Part shown: piece by piece, positions 8,965 through 18,420 of the stretch
How positions within the stretch are numbered: position 1 is the stretch's first letter
Layout: each line of letters begins with the position of its first letter
Made by a program: the position numbers and the translations under genes
The notes under the pieces: model-generated
What the model was told of the DNA's origin: nothing
What the model saw: the letters and a program-made list of their open reading frames with translations, nothing else
The model's database searches: none
DNA from: Gloeophyllum trabeum ATCC 11539
Lineage: Eukaryota > Basidiomycota > Agaricomycetes > Gloeophyllales > Gloeophyllaceae
Assembly: GCF_000344685.1 (NCBI RefSeq)
Contig: NW_006920432.1
Span: 87,841 to 120,127, forward strand
Direction of reading: 5' to 3'
DNA length: 32,287 nt

Positions 8965-10293
8965 ATGACGCTCACCGTGCTCGCGTCCTTTTCCTTCCTC
9001 GCGCTGGTCGTAACTGCCCGTCCCATCCTCGACTCCCCCCGGGACGCCTCCCTCCTGTAAGATTCACGCTTTCCCGTCTCTCTTTCCGTCTCGCTGATTG
9101 TCTCTGCAGCGCTTCCAAGCCAGCACTCCAGAATGCCATCCAGTCATACTTCCACTCCCGCACCGGGTATCTAGGCATCCGTACTATTTCCCGTCCTCGC
9201 ACTGGCTGATCCATCACGCAGCCTCTTACCACCGTCAGACGAGGACATCCAAGTCCACCTGACCTCCCCCGCCGAGCAGGAGAGCTTCCTCTCCCAGCTG
9301 GGGCTCGACGCCGTCAAGGTCATCGCCCCCATCCAGGACGCCGAGGAGCGCAAGCTGTACGAAGCCATCGGCGGCAAACTGGACGACTTGGATGGCGGTG
9401 TGAGGGTTCCAGAGGACCTGGTGTCGCGGGTGGCGGCAGAGGAAGCCCCGGCCAAGTCGCCTCAGATTCCTCAGCGGGCGTTGTTCGACTTCACCGGCGT
9501 ACCCTTATCGGAGCCGCCCCCGCTGCTGCTGCTCACTTTGAGCGTCGCGAGCGCCGCGCTTGCCTTTGTCGGCGTGTCCCTCGCGCTCTGCTTTATCCTG
9601 CCCGTTCGTGAGTTCGTCCTTGGCAAACGCATCGCGCTCGAGGAGGACGGGGAGAAGGGCCCAGACGATGCCCAGGGCGGGAACAAAGAGGTCAGTTTGG
9701 ATGATGAGAAGGTAGTGCTCGACGAAAAGGCCACTCTGTCGGAACCGGTGCCACCGCCCCCGCCCGCTATCGACCTCGACGAGAAGCAAGACCTAATCTC
9801 CTTCGACAAGCCCCCCGCACCCAGCGCCCCCACCCCTCCCCCTCCCTCACTTCCCGCATCACGTCCAGTCACCCCACAGCCCTCCGAGAAGCCCTTAGAG
9901 AGCCACCCCGACCCGGACCTGCTCCCCCTGCCCACAGCCTCCCCCCTCCCCAGCTACCGCCACCTCTCCACCCCCCCGCGGTCCCCCGCGCGCCGCCCGC
10001 TGCAGATGCGCGAGCTCCCGCAGGCGGGCGGCCAGCCGGCGTGGGCGACGCTCGCCTCCGCCGCCTCCTCCACGTCCGACCTCTCCATCCCCGGCGGGCT
10101 CCCCCTCGCAATGTTCGAGCCGACATACCACGCGCCGAGTGCTGATGCCAGCCTCGCCCGCTCGAGTGCGGGGCGGCAGGTACGCATGGTGGAGAGGCTC
10201 GTCGTGCCCCTCGCGGACCCGGCGTGGGTCGTGCAGCTGATGGTGCAGGCGCTGTGGGGCTGGATGGCCGTCTTTGTCGGCGGCGCGCGCTAG
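8965..10293 (+). CDS. Unrecognised membrane protein with Pro-rich tail
   Basis: Three exons (8965-9056, 9110-9166, 9222-10293) join in phase to 406 residues. The first ~18 residues (MTLTVLASFSFLALVVTA) look like a signal peptide. A strong transmembrane segment lies at about 151-178 (LLLLTLSVASAALAFVGVSL onward), between an acidic mixed region and a long tail. The tail is acidic, then very rich in Pro and Ser (runs such as PPPPPAIDLDEKQDLISFD). The C-terminus has a second hydrophobic stretch (VVQLMVQALWGWMAVFVGG). I do not recognise a family. A type I topology with a cytosolic proline-rich tail is likely; the tail could bind SH3 or WW domains. The gene sits inside the inverted P450 pair. Exon joins are supported by consensus splice sites and phase. 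The start is the first ATG and gives the signal peptide. Confidence 0.7.
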
Positions 10294-10913
10294 CGCTGGC
10301 GTCGTCGGTAGGTTTGGACCGCGGGGGTTCTTGCGCATGCATCTCTCTACCCCATCCCGATTCGCGTTCGTCTCATGATTATAGCATCTTTTCTTGGTTA
10401 TCGGATTTCACTGCATATATGTTACCCACTTCATCAGCATGCGATACCGCGCTCATATCATCAAAGACATTGATTGACATTGACAATTTTCGTCGACCAC
10501 ACATTCATTACTTTCTGTTCTGAGGACGCGGGTGGGACGTGACGGGTATGGAAGAGGCAGTGTCGGTGTATTGCGTATGTGGAAGCTTAAAGAGTCGCGT
10601 GTGCTAGTCCATCTTGGATGCACTGGATCCGATGCTGTTGTAAAGCCTACTTACGTAGATGGCACTACATAGAACGCTCTTATTTTCGAGAGAATGCGAA
10701 CACCAGTGCCTTGAGTAGGCACTGGTCCGCCAATCTACTTTAGTTCGCCGACAGTATACGACGGGATCCCATTAGCGAATATCGCCGAGAAACAATACAG
10801 ACCGCACATGACCACAAGGCGTGCTCGCAAGTTCATTGCTGACCGTCAGAGGACCTGGCACCGGTGTACGAGCAACACAATAGACGATTCACAAACTGAT
10901 ATTGCTTGGCGTC
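10294..10913. other. Gap without a supported gene
   Basis: This is the interval between the stops of the 406-aa gene and the Fic remnant, which face each other. No frame shows coding character. It should contain both 3' ends. Confidence 0.5.
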
Positions 10914-11674
10914 TCACCATTCCATCGTAGACGCTCGAATGAGCGGCTTCACCATCGATACCATTCCCCTCATTCCACTGTATAAACATTTCATTAGCAG
11001 GGAATAATCCCCGTCGCGGTTGGCTCTCATCTGTTCCACACTCAGTGTTGTGGTGATGGAGGAGAGCTGAGGAAGCATACGTCGTTCAGCACGATGTGAT
11101 ACGAGTCTCTTAAGAAGGACGGGATGTTGAGCGGCGGGTATCCCCGCCTTACCAAAGGTATGGAAGCCAGGATCCGAGATATTCGACCGTTGCCGTCCTA
11201 ATGAGATGATTATTCGCATTGCTAACTGACGTGAATTAATATAGCGGGAATAATCACACCTCAAACGGATGAATCGTGACGAAAACATGACTGATCCAAG
11301 CAGCGGCGGCAAATGGGTCCATGTCGGGCTGCGCCAGGAGCTCCCAGCCACACCTGAGGCTGCGAGTGTCATGCTGTAACGAAGGACACTCACATTGAAG
11401 CGCTCGCAGAAAGTCTCTAACTCTGCGTCGACCTCGTCATAGGGACAGAATTGGATCTTTTGGCCGTGCCGCGAGGTTGCCGTGACATTGACGCAGGACG
11501 CTTGTCGGGTCACACCGATGGTATGGGACAGTCATTGACCACGCGGCGCGGAGACGCAGAGTACGCGACTCGTCCGCATCAGAACTTTGTGCAGGTCACA
11601 GACCATCATTGGGGAGAGATGAATAGAATCAGACTCGGCAATATTCAGCATCTCCTTGAGAGCCTCTATGCAGC
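10914..11674 (-). pseudogene. Fic-domain (AMPylase-type) gene, interrupted by an in-frame stop
   Basis: Four readable exons lie at about 11394-11674, 11260-11340, 11081-11197 and 10914-11030. The core is clear: MDPFAAAAWISHVFVTIHPF, then E, an intron, then DGNGRISR. This is the Fic motif HPFxxGNGRxxR with catalytic His intact. RANRDGDYSLLMKCLYSGM follows near the end. Upstream is the typical IHLSPMMVCDLHKVLM and IQFCPYDEVDAELETFC. Fic proteins usually transfer AMP from ATP to hydroxyl side chains. The frame is interrupted by TGA at 11532-11534, between VSAPRGQ and LSHTIGVTRQ, inside normally continuous sequence. No intron removes it in frame. The N-terminal exon(s) before about 11674 could not be found. 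It is therefore probably a recent pseudogene, though a sequencing error is possible. Confidence 0.75.
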
Positions 11675-12319
11675 TGGATGAGTACTGTCAACAAGCGAGG
11701 AACTCGTACAATCGCACTAGGGCGACCTATCTTGAGAAGATCCTCACTGCAGTCAAGAGAAACGACCCCCATCGTATTAGTCGACTTCAAAGTTTGCCAA
11801 TAGATGCAAGTCGGAGCTGGATTTTACAGAGAAAATGGCTCAGGTTGTCGCGTGCTTAGCCCCTGAGACGCGTCGGACTGACGAGGGCACGTGGTGCGAA
11901 ACTGTAGCCAATGAGCTCGCCGCCCTAGGTGTTACGTAGTATACGCTCGTGCACCGCGTTGTCTATCCTTGAGTACTTATACCGCTCTCAGAAAGTACTG
12001 TCTGAGCAGCTACAGTTCGGCGGTCAGCATTTGACGGTTACTTGCTCGTGATCTCCGCGTTCGCGAGACCAACATAGAGCAAGTAAGTCGTGCGATGTAT
12101 GTAAGTACTTGCTTGAGCCGTACTGGCGTTTAAAAGTGGCGATCTCACAATAGAAGTGAAAAGAATCCGACACCGTGGTGTAGTTTTGATCCGTGCCCTG
12201 TAGGATGTGCCGACTTCTCCTAAGAGTTGGATTACCCAATCTAAGATATGTCTCCACCGGGTACCTAACTACAAGTGAACTATACTAAGGCACTAGTCTC
12301 CTCTATCCGTCCCAATACT
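11675..12319. other. Region upstream of the Fic remnant
   Basis: The missing N-terminal exon(s) of the Fic gene should be here, but no frame on the minus strand stays open long enough to be convincing. A short plus-strand frame from about 11836 (34 residues) has no recognisable features. An 8-bp inverted repeat (AGCAAGTA at 12078-12085, TACTTGCT at 12106-12113) is present. Confidence 0.4.
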
Positions 12320-14677
12320 CTACTGCCGCAAGGGCCGGATGATCAGCGGCAGCCTATTCTTCCCCTCTCCCTCCGAGAGGTCCACTGGGCGGGTAACGAT
12401 CATAGAACGCTTGACAATCTTATCTGCGGGTACCCCGAGCTCGAGCTCGAACGCGCGCACGAGCGTGAACAAAATCGCCTTCATTCTTCTCGGGTACGTT
12501 AGTACATAGCCGCATAAGCATGAGGGCGGGAAGACGCACTCGACGATGGAGAACCGGTACCCGATGCAGGCGTGCTGGCCGCCTAGGAACGTCATCAGGT
12601 TGCCCCAGATCCCGGGGACCTTGCTGGCCGCTTCGGGGATTTTCTCCCAGCGCTCTGGTCTGCATATGACAGTTCAGCTCAGCCACCCAGTAGTACAGTG
12701 AGCACCACCGTGCCTACCTGAACTCCTCTGCGTCGTCCCCCCAGATTGCCTGGGCGCGGTTAAGAACAAGGATGGGTATAAACACTATGTCGCCCTTCGC
12801 AACTCTGCCCCATCCCATGTCAGGTTTTCCCTTCAGACCTCCTCGGCCGAAACACTCACCTAATTTCTTGCCTCTCTACCCCGTTCCGGTCCACCCACTT
12901 CGAGTCGGTGGGTATCACGTCGTCCCGCGTAGCGATCCTTACTGAGGCCGGCACGGGCGCGTGCACCCTCAGCGTCTCGCGGCACACCGCGTCGAGGTAG
13001 GGCAGCGCCATGAGCTCGTCCATGCTCGGCATGTCAGTGGAGACACCGAGGACCTCGGCCCGCAGCTTGGATTGGACCTCGGGAGCGAGGGCGAGTGCGT
13101 AGAGGGCCCAGGTGGTTGACGTGCTTGTCGTTTCGTGCCCGGCTGCCAGGAACGTCGGGACCTCTAAGCCGCGTGATACAGGTCAGCACGCGTCCGCGCA
13201 TTGCCGTCCTTGGCTAAGACGATGCGAAAGAGCACGCACGCGCCAAAACATCCTCATCGCTCATTCTCTGCCCCTCTGGGAGGTCCGTCGCCATATTCGC
13301 TCGCACGAGCAGGCTGAGCAGGTCGCGACCCTGCACGCTGTCCCTCCCCACTTTTTGCTTCTCGCCGCGGAGGTCGGCGAGCACGGCGGCTTTCTTCTCT
13401 GCGAGGAGCTGTCTGCCGATGCGGTTCATCGCGGCTTGGCCCTGGGCAGATTTACGGTTACGCTCTGTCGGCTATGTCGATCGCCGGGAAGACGGTGGTT
13501 GAGTGACTGGATGGAGGAGAAAGGGAGCGGACGTACGAGATACTGTAGGATGGGAAAGTACCCCTTGGCGAAATTGAAGAAGGTGAAGGCGGTCGCAGTC
13601 TGGAAAATGATCGAGAAGGCATCGTTGAGCTCGTTCGTTGTGCCCGCAGGATTCAGCGCGTCGAAGTGGTAATTGAAACCTATGCAGTGTCATGGTAAGT
13701 ACTCATGTAGTGACAGAAAAGTGGGCAGTGAGGCTGACCGGCAAGACCGATGACGTCCAAGGTGAGTTTGCTCAGCCAGGATACGGCGTCGACTGTTGCT
13801 TTCTCGGAATTAGAAGCTGACGAGCTCTTGGCAATCTCGGACATCCAAATGTCGCGGAGCTGGTGGTAGGACAGACGTTAGTTTAGTGACCGGCTCAGAT
13901 CTTCAGGAGATGTAAGAAGGTGGGACAGACCTGGAGAGATTTCTCGACGAAGATGTCTGTCATTTCGCGGATTTGGGTGGGCCCGAACGCCGGGTTCTGT
14001 CAGTGGGGGTGAACGGAGGTACAGATACTGAGCCATATGTGAGTGATTCTTACCATGACGCGCTTCTGGAAGATCGAGGCAATCGAGAGCTATCAGTACT
14101 GTCTCGCGATCCGGGGGAGGAGGGCCGCTGCTTACCTGCTTTCTGTGTTCATGACCTGGATTGAAGCACACAGTGAGACCTGGTCAGTAAACAGCACAAT
14201 GAAACGGACCTTCAACAAGGAGAAGACCTGAGTATGGCTGTCAATTCGAGTCTATATCACGCCGTAGAGACGACGTACCCTTGCCGCCGACGATAGCCGC
14301 AAGGTCCCGTTGGGCCTGCGGTGGCTTCTCGTAGGCAGGGTCGCTGAGGACGTGGTGGATTGCTCTTGAATCTCTGGTAACGACCGTATTTCCCTAGTCG
14401 CAGGTTAGCGGCCCAGTTATACCTTGGGATGCCCGAGACGCACGTTAAAGAGCCCGGTATACCGGACCACGGGGCCGTACGTGTCGAACCATTGCTGATG
14501 CAAGGCCCAATTCTCCCCAAAGACAATGTCCTTGAAGTTACCCCATAACCAGCTCGGGTTGGGGGGACCTGGTATGTCACGCGCTGGGGAGAAATAGGAC
14601 CTGGTGAAGAGCCTAAGAATGTAAGCGGCCAGCGCAAAGACGATGGCAACAGCAAGTGCTACAGGCGTCGAGGGCAT
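12320..14677 (-). CDS. Cytochrome P450 monooxygenase (paralogue B)
   Basis: Thirteen exons (14444-14677, 14279-14393, 14210-14227, 14136-14155, 14054-14065, 13931-13996, 13739-13859, 13537-13679, 13240-13471, 12860-13163, 12718-12804, 12540-12659, 12320-12485) give 545 residues. The protein has a membrane anchor, the hinge [19 protein letters not shown] at 328-333, ETLR at 383-386, and [13 protein letters not shown] with axial Cys482. It is intact despite looking fragmented before splicing. Exons 3-6 and 9-13 match paralogue A base for base in length; the others differ by whole codons. In exon 10, 81 of 100 complete codons specify the same residue in A and B. The intron after exon 4 has a normal GT donor, where A has GC. 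It is convergent with A, so the pair is an inverted duplication. Confidence 0.93.
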
Positions 14678-15042
14678 CGTGGAAGATGTTGTATAGGTAT
14701 CTCATGTTTTTCTGTGGCATATACTTATAGGACATGGTCAGGAGGAATAAAGCAGGAGCAGGAATGTGCGCTTACATCAGATATTTGACTAACCGCCCTC
14801 AGGAGGAAAGGTAGACCGATAAGGCGACACGCGTCCGCTCGGCTCGGACGTTTTGCTGAGCCCATTCACTGTACGTGTAAGTAAGCTGTTACAAAACCGC
14901 CGCAATACAGTAGGGAGGATGGCGCGTACTGCTGAGGAGTCACGTGCAGTCACCGTCACCATTGTGACTCGCCGAGCTTGAAGTTGGACTTCAAATTGGA
15001 AGTTGCCTCCAACCTCCAACCTCCAGCGCCCCCTCCTCGACG
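14678..15042. other. Divergent promoter region, P450 B and serine-rich membrane gene
   Basis: No gene is seen in these 365 bases between two divergent starts. Just before the plus-strand ATG the leader holds a pyrimidine-rich run of three CCTCCAA/CCTCCAG-like units near 15006-15026. CACGTG lies at about 14941-14946. Confidence 0.5.
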
Positions 15043-16482
15043 ATGACCGCCGCAGCACTTCCCACTTCGTCCGCTGCGAACAACCATTCCACTGAAGTCG
15101 CGCTGCTCTCCGTCCTCGCCGTCTTCATCGTCCTCGTCCTCGTCAAATGCATCTACCTCAAATACAGGCGTCTCCACTCTATCCACCTCCTCCCCATCTC
15201 CTACTCCCCGGCGACGACCTCGGACAACTCCCGCCCGACTTCCATGGCGCTTTCAATCTCTGAGAAAGTGGAATACCAGGCTACAAGGAATAGCTACCTC
15301 GTCGGTCTGCTCGGCTCGCCCGACTGGGAGACGCAAATGCAGATGCGCCTCAGCAAGCTCGCGCGCGAAGAGTTCAAGCAGAGGAACCCGCAGCTCAGGA
15401 CACCGAGGACCTATTCCGCTGTTTCTATGAGCTTGTACTCTTCTTGCCGAAGTGATCCGTCGCTTTTGCAAAGCCCCTCCTTCAGCGAGCTGTTTGGCGC
15501 GTCCTCTCTGACCTACTCGGCGGCTGCTTCTTCTCTGGACGTCCCCGAGGCGGCACATGTCAAGCACCCGGCTGCCCAGAGGTCCATGTCCAGCATCGGC
15601 GACGCCTCTCTGTCCTCTCCTACTCTGTGCACTAGTAGCTCTTGTCACTCTCTCGGGAACCTGTCCTGTGACGCTTCTAGTTCCGCGCCTCGCTTCGTCA
15701 TCTCTAGGATGTCCTCCCTGGTCTCCGTGCAGAGTCGCCAATCCATGTACCTCGAAGTCCCCGCGCCATACCCTGCTGCTACCTCCTCGCTCGGCCAGAC
15801 CATACGCCGCCCGATACCCCGGACCCAGTCTGCGTCTCCTCTGAACCGCGCCTCGGTCATCGGCGATGGGAAGCGGTCGTCCTACCACAAACCTACCGTC
15901 AAACACAAGTCCTCTCCGTCTCTCCGCTCGGCTGCTACCTCTCCCTCTCTGCGCTCTGTTGCCCCATCTCCGTCTCTCCACTCTGTCGCCACGTCTCCCG
16001 CTGTGCGCTCTGCCGCCCCCTCTCCGTCTCTCCCCTTTGTGGCTACCTGTCCCTCTGTGCGCTCTGCTGCTGCCTCGTCCGACCACACCGACGAAGACAA
16101 AGAAAACCAAGACGCAGAATTCGGCAAATCTGCCCGGCCCACTGTCTCCCGCTCAGCCGTCCGGAAACGCGGCCCCGCTCGCGGGGGCGGGGAAAGCCCC
16201 TCTGTCCTGTCCAAAGCATCCTCCCGCCGCCCGTTCGCCTCGATCGCGCAGACGCTCAACGTCGAGCCGCTCGCGACAATGCCATCTACTGCCGAGGCCT
16301 CTTCGGGTTCTCCGAAGCGTGTAAGTGCTGGACGTGAAAAGGTCCCGCGGCAGCCGTCGCCGCTGAAGAGCTCCTCGATGGATGCCGGCGCGACGTCTGG
16401 GGCGCTGCATGGACTGGGACTCGACCTGGACTGCTTGAGTAGCTGCGACGACGGCTGTATAACGATGCGCGCTTCGGAATAG
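15043..16482 (+). CDS. Serine-rich single-pass membrane protein, function unknown
   Basis: A single open exon of 479 residues. The N-terminus is a short polar segment followed by a strong transmembrane stretch at about 19-39 (VALLSVLAVFIVLVLVKCIY), then KYRR, which fits an N-out, C-in signal anchor. The rest is Ser/Pro-rich and disordered, with a repeat region at residues 291-344 and many SP and RS pairs that could be phosphorylated. A more ordered, helical part lies around 75-120 (EKVEYQATRNSYLVGLLG). I do not recognise a family. The absence of introns is unusual next to its neighbours. A long antisense frame (15253-16110) overlaps it but reflects codon bias. The first ATG gives the membrane anchor, so the start is well supported. 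Confidence 0.72.
   Translation: MTAAALPTSSAANNHSTEVALLSVLAVFIVLVLVKCIYLKYRRLHSIHLLPISYSPATTSDNSRPTSMALSISEKVEYQATRNSYLVGLLGSPDWETQMQMRLSKLAREEFKQRNPQLRTPRTYSAVSMSLYSSCRSDPSLLQSPSFSELFGASSLTYSAAASSLDVPEAAHVKHPAAQRSMSSIGDASLSSPTLCTSSSCHSLGNLSCDASSSAPRFVISRMSSLVSVQSRQSMYLEVPAPYPAATSSLGQTIRRPIPRTQSASPLNRASVIGDGKRSSYHKPTVKHKSSPSLRSAATSPSLRSVAPSPSLHSVATSPAVRSAAPSPSLPFVATCPSVRSAAASSDHTDEDKENQDAEFGKSARPTVSRSAVRKRGPARGGGESPSVLSKASSRRPFASIAQTLNVEPLATMPSTAEASSGSPKRVSAGREKVPRQPSPLKSSSMDAGATSGALHGLGLDLDCLSSCDDGCITMRASE
15913..16074 (+). repeat. 27-bp degenerate tandem repeat, six units, coding
   Basis: Six in-frame 27-bp units encode nine-residue repeats of the form SPSLRSAAT, SPSLRSVAP, SPSLHSVAT, SPAVRSAAP, SPSLPFVAT, CPSVRSAAA. 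The units have drifted in sequence but kept the same length, so the array is not very recent. Confidence 0.9.
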
Positions 16483-16981
16483 GACGTGGACTGCACTTGG
16501 GTTCCGGAACGATTAGCGATACATCACCCACGCACCCTTCGCATCGTACATGGAAGCTCTGTCATAATCGTTGTATCCTATCCTTTTCATGTATAATTTG
16601 TGTTCGATAGTGTATACTGTGTATCCATGGCCTCCTCCAGAGATTAATACTTCGATGTACTCACCTCCATATTTTCGAAAGAGCGCGCCACCATAGTAAG
16701 TCCTTGGATGTGCTCTGAGTGCTTTGCAACTGCCCCTCCGTTTAATACCGGATATATGCACCGATGATACGGATGCGCTCGCTCTTGTAGGTAAGTGGCG
16801 AGGGACGCCGTCTCTCAACGACACCCATTCGGCGATATGTATGTTGTCACATCGTCACCAGCCATCTAAAACAACAGAATACTAGGACGTACGGACGCTT
16901 CGAGGCCGAATGCTACGAGTCGCCAGCGGAGGGCAAGTGTCATCGGGAATGCCATAGTACAATAAAGATCCATGCATCAAA
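16483..16981. other. Convergent 3' intergenic region
   Basis: These 499 bases lie between the stops of the serine-rich membrane gene and the proteasome gene. No frame has coding character. AT-rich stretches near 16560-16630 and AATAAA at about 16960-16965 (plus strand) could take part in 3' end formation. Confidence 0.5.
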
Positions 16982-17671
16982 TTACAACTCGATCTCACGG
17001 ATCCCGTCCTTGTCCACCACCTTGACCTTGTATTTGCCTGGGCTGACCACTAACCGCTTGGCGACCTCGTCAATACATCTCTTCAGCGTCTCAAGGCCCT
17101 CCTCCAGACTCCCTTCGGGGTTGTGATACCTATGGGGAACAGGGGTCAATTGAAGCATTGCAAGTGAGCACGTGAACACGGACCGGTCGAGCAAACTGAG
17201 CGCAAAGTAGCTCCCGTAGCCGTGGCACGCAAACGGCACTGTGGCAATCGTCCCGAGGTAGTCGATCCAGTAGAGCGACGGCGTCTGCGCGGCGGTGTCG
17301 TACCCGCCGAGGAGGAGGTTGACAGAGTAGGGCGAGCGGGAGCGCAGCGAGTCTGCGAGGGAGCGGCGGATCCAGGAGGCGGCGGAGGCGGGGCGCAGGG
17401 GGTAGAGGTTGCGGATCTGGTAGAGGCGGATGTTGCGCTCGACGTACTCGGCAAACTGGACGGTGTCGCCTGGAGAAAGGTAAGCCTCGCAATATTGAAG
17501 ACATACGAGGAGGAACGGACCTGGTTCACCAGAGTAGGCCATGAGCAGATGGGGCCCGAGCGTCTTGATCTTGTCCTCGTCGCCCTTCATCTTGACGATG
17601 GAGCGCGCGGCGGTCGTGTCGGCCGCGACAATCACATAGTCCTTTCCGGTCAGCGCAAACGAGCATTCCAT
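16982..17671 (-). CDS. PRE1: 20S proteasome beta-4 subunit (PSMB2/Pre1 type)
   Basis: Three exons (17521-17671, 17184-17469, 16982-17129) give 194 residues, the normal size for this subunit. The start MECSFALTGKDYVIVAADTT is diagnostic of the beta-4 class, which has no propeptide and no N-terminal catalytic Thr. RSIVKMKGDEDKI, LLLGGYD, LYWIDYLGT and the C-terminal YHNPEGSLEEGLETLKRCI are also characteristic. It is a structural subunit of the beta ring of the 20S core. Both introns are about 50 bases and begin GTCCG. The gene is divergent from a thioesterase gene with 130 bases between the starts, so the promoter region is shared. I did not find a clean copy of the yeast proteasome control element GGTGGCAAA. 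Confidence 0.95.
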   Translation of the reverse strand: MECSFALTGKDYVIVAADTTAARSIVKMKGDEDKIKTLGPHLLMAYSGEPGPFLLVCLQYCEAYLSPGDTVQFAEYVERNIRLYQIRNLYPLRPASAASWIRRSLADSLRSRSPYSVNLLLGGYDTAAQTPSLYWIDYLGTIATVPFACHGYGSYFALSLLDRSVFTCSLAMLQLTPVPHRYHNPEGSLEEGLETLKRCIDEVAKRLVVSPGKYKVKVVDKDGIREIEL

Positions 17672-17763
17672 GGCGGCAGAGGCGGTCGGGGTACGAGGGA
17701 ATGCTGCATTGCGCGTCGAATGCGCGACGCGTCATGCGCCACCCGGCGATTACCGAGCCTCCT

Positions 17764-17777
17764 CCAAGTCGACTTGG
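17764..17777. promoter_or_regulatory. 14-bp perfect palindrome in divergent promoter
   Basis: CCAAGTCGACTTGG is a perfect palindrome lying 25-38 bases before the thioesterase ATG and about 93 before the proteasome ATG. It may be a dimer binding site or lie in the leader; function is inference. Confidence 0.4.
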
Positions 17778-17801
17778 ACGCTGCGCTCGACGTCGCTTTC
17801 G

Positions 17802-18330
17802 ATGGCTAGCACGTCCGACGCCGAGCTGAGGTCTCGACGCCGTGCAGATTATCTCTACTTTTTACCGTACCGCACACGATGGTCAGCACGCCCTTCCTGT
17901 CCGTTTGCCGCCCCCGTCTGAGTCCAGCGCCAGGAGCGACAACGACCAGTACGCGCACGTCAACAACGCCGTCTACTACCTCTTCTTTGACTCCATCGTC
18001 AACGCCTACCTCATCGAGCACTGCGGCTTGGCCCCGCCCCACTCGGACCTGATCGGGCTCGTCGTCTCCTCGCACTGCCAGTACTTCCGTCCGCTCTCGT
18101 ATCCCCAAGTGCTTGACTTGGCGTTGCGGGTGAACAAGCTTGGCAAGAGCTCAGTCACGTACGAAGTCGGCGTCTTCGAGGAGGGCAAGGATAAGCCTGC
18201 TGCTGTCGGCGGGTACACGCACGTCTTCGTGGACAACAAATCCCGAAAGCCTGCAGCCTTGGACGAGAAAACGCGGCACGGGTTGCAAAAGTTACTGCGA
18301 AACCCATGCTCTGTCTCCGCAAAGCTATAG
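17802..18330 (+). CDS. 4HBT hotdog-fold acyl-CoA thioesterase
   Basis: Two exons (17802-17881, 17934-18330) give 158 residues, typical for a single hotdog domain. The motif RWSDNDQYAHVNNAVYYLFF at about 26-45 is the classical 4-hydroxybenzoyl-CoA thioesterase signature (D..DQYAHVNN), with D31 the likely catalytic acid. SHCQYFRPLSYPQVLDLALR and the strand SSVTYEVGVFE complete the fold. Such enzymes hydrolyse acyl-CoA thioesters, usually as tetramers; the acyl substrate here is unknown. The N-terminus has several Arg residues (RSRRRADYL), but no clear targeting signal. The exon join at the Trp codon is needed to make the signature continuous. The stop lies 90 bases from the convergent end of CSE1. 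Confidence 0.88.
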
Positions 18331-18420
18331 CATACCGAGCGCGAGAACCAGGAACCGCCAATGCATACCAGTACAATTATGTAGTATCTACACCTCCTCT
18401 AGTTCTATCGAAACCTCCCT

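Noticed and set aside
11532..11600. An intron that would splice out the Fic in-frame stop
   Set aside because: The only nearby GT...AG option removes the conserved GVTRQ segment and shifts the frame.
12320..14677. Idea that P450 B is a pseudogene because its frame is scattered
   Set aside because: All thirteen exons splice in phase with consensus sites, match A in structure and keep every catalytic motif.
15253..16110. 285-residue open frame antisense to the serine-rich membrane gene
   Set aside because: Composition is Arg/Gly-rich and irregular, as expected from the complement of a Ser/Pro-rich GC-biased gene. No start context or domain is visible.
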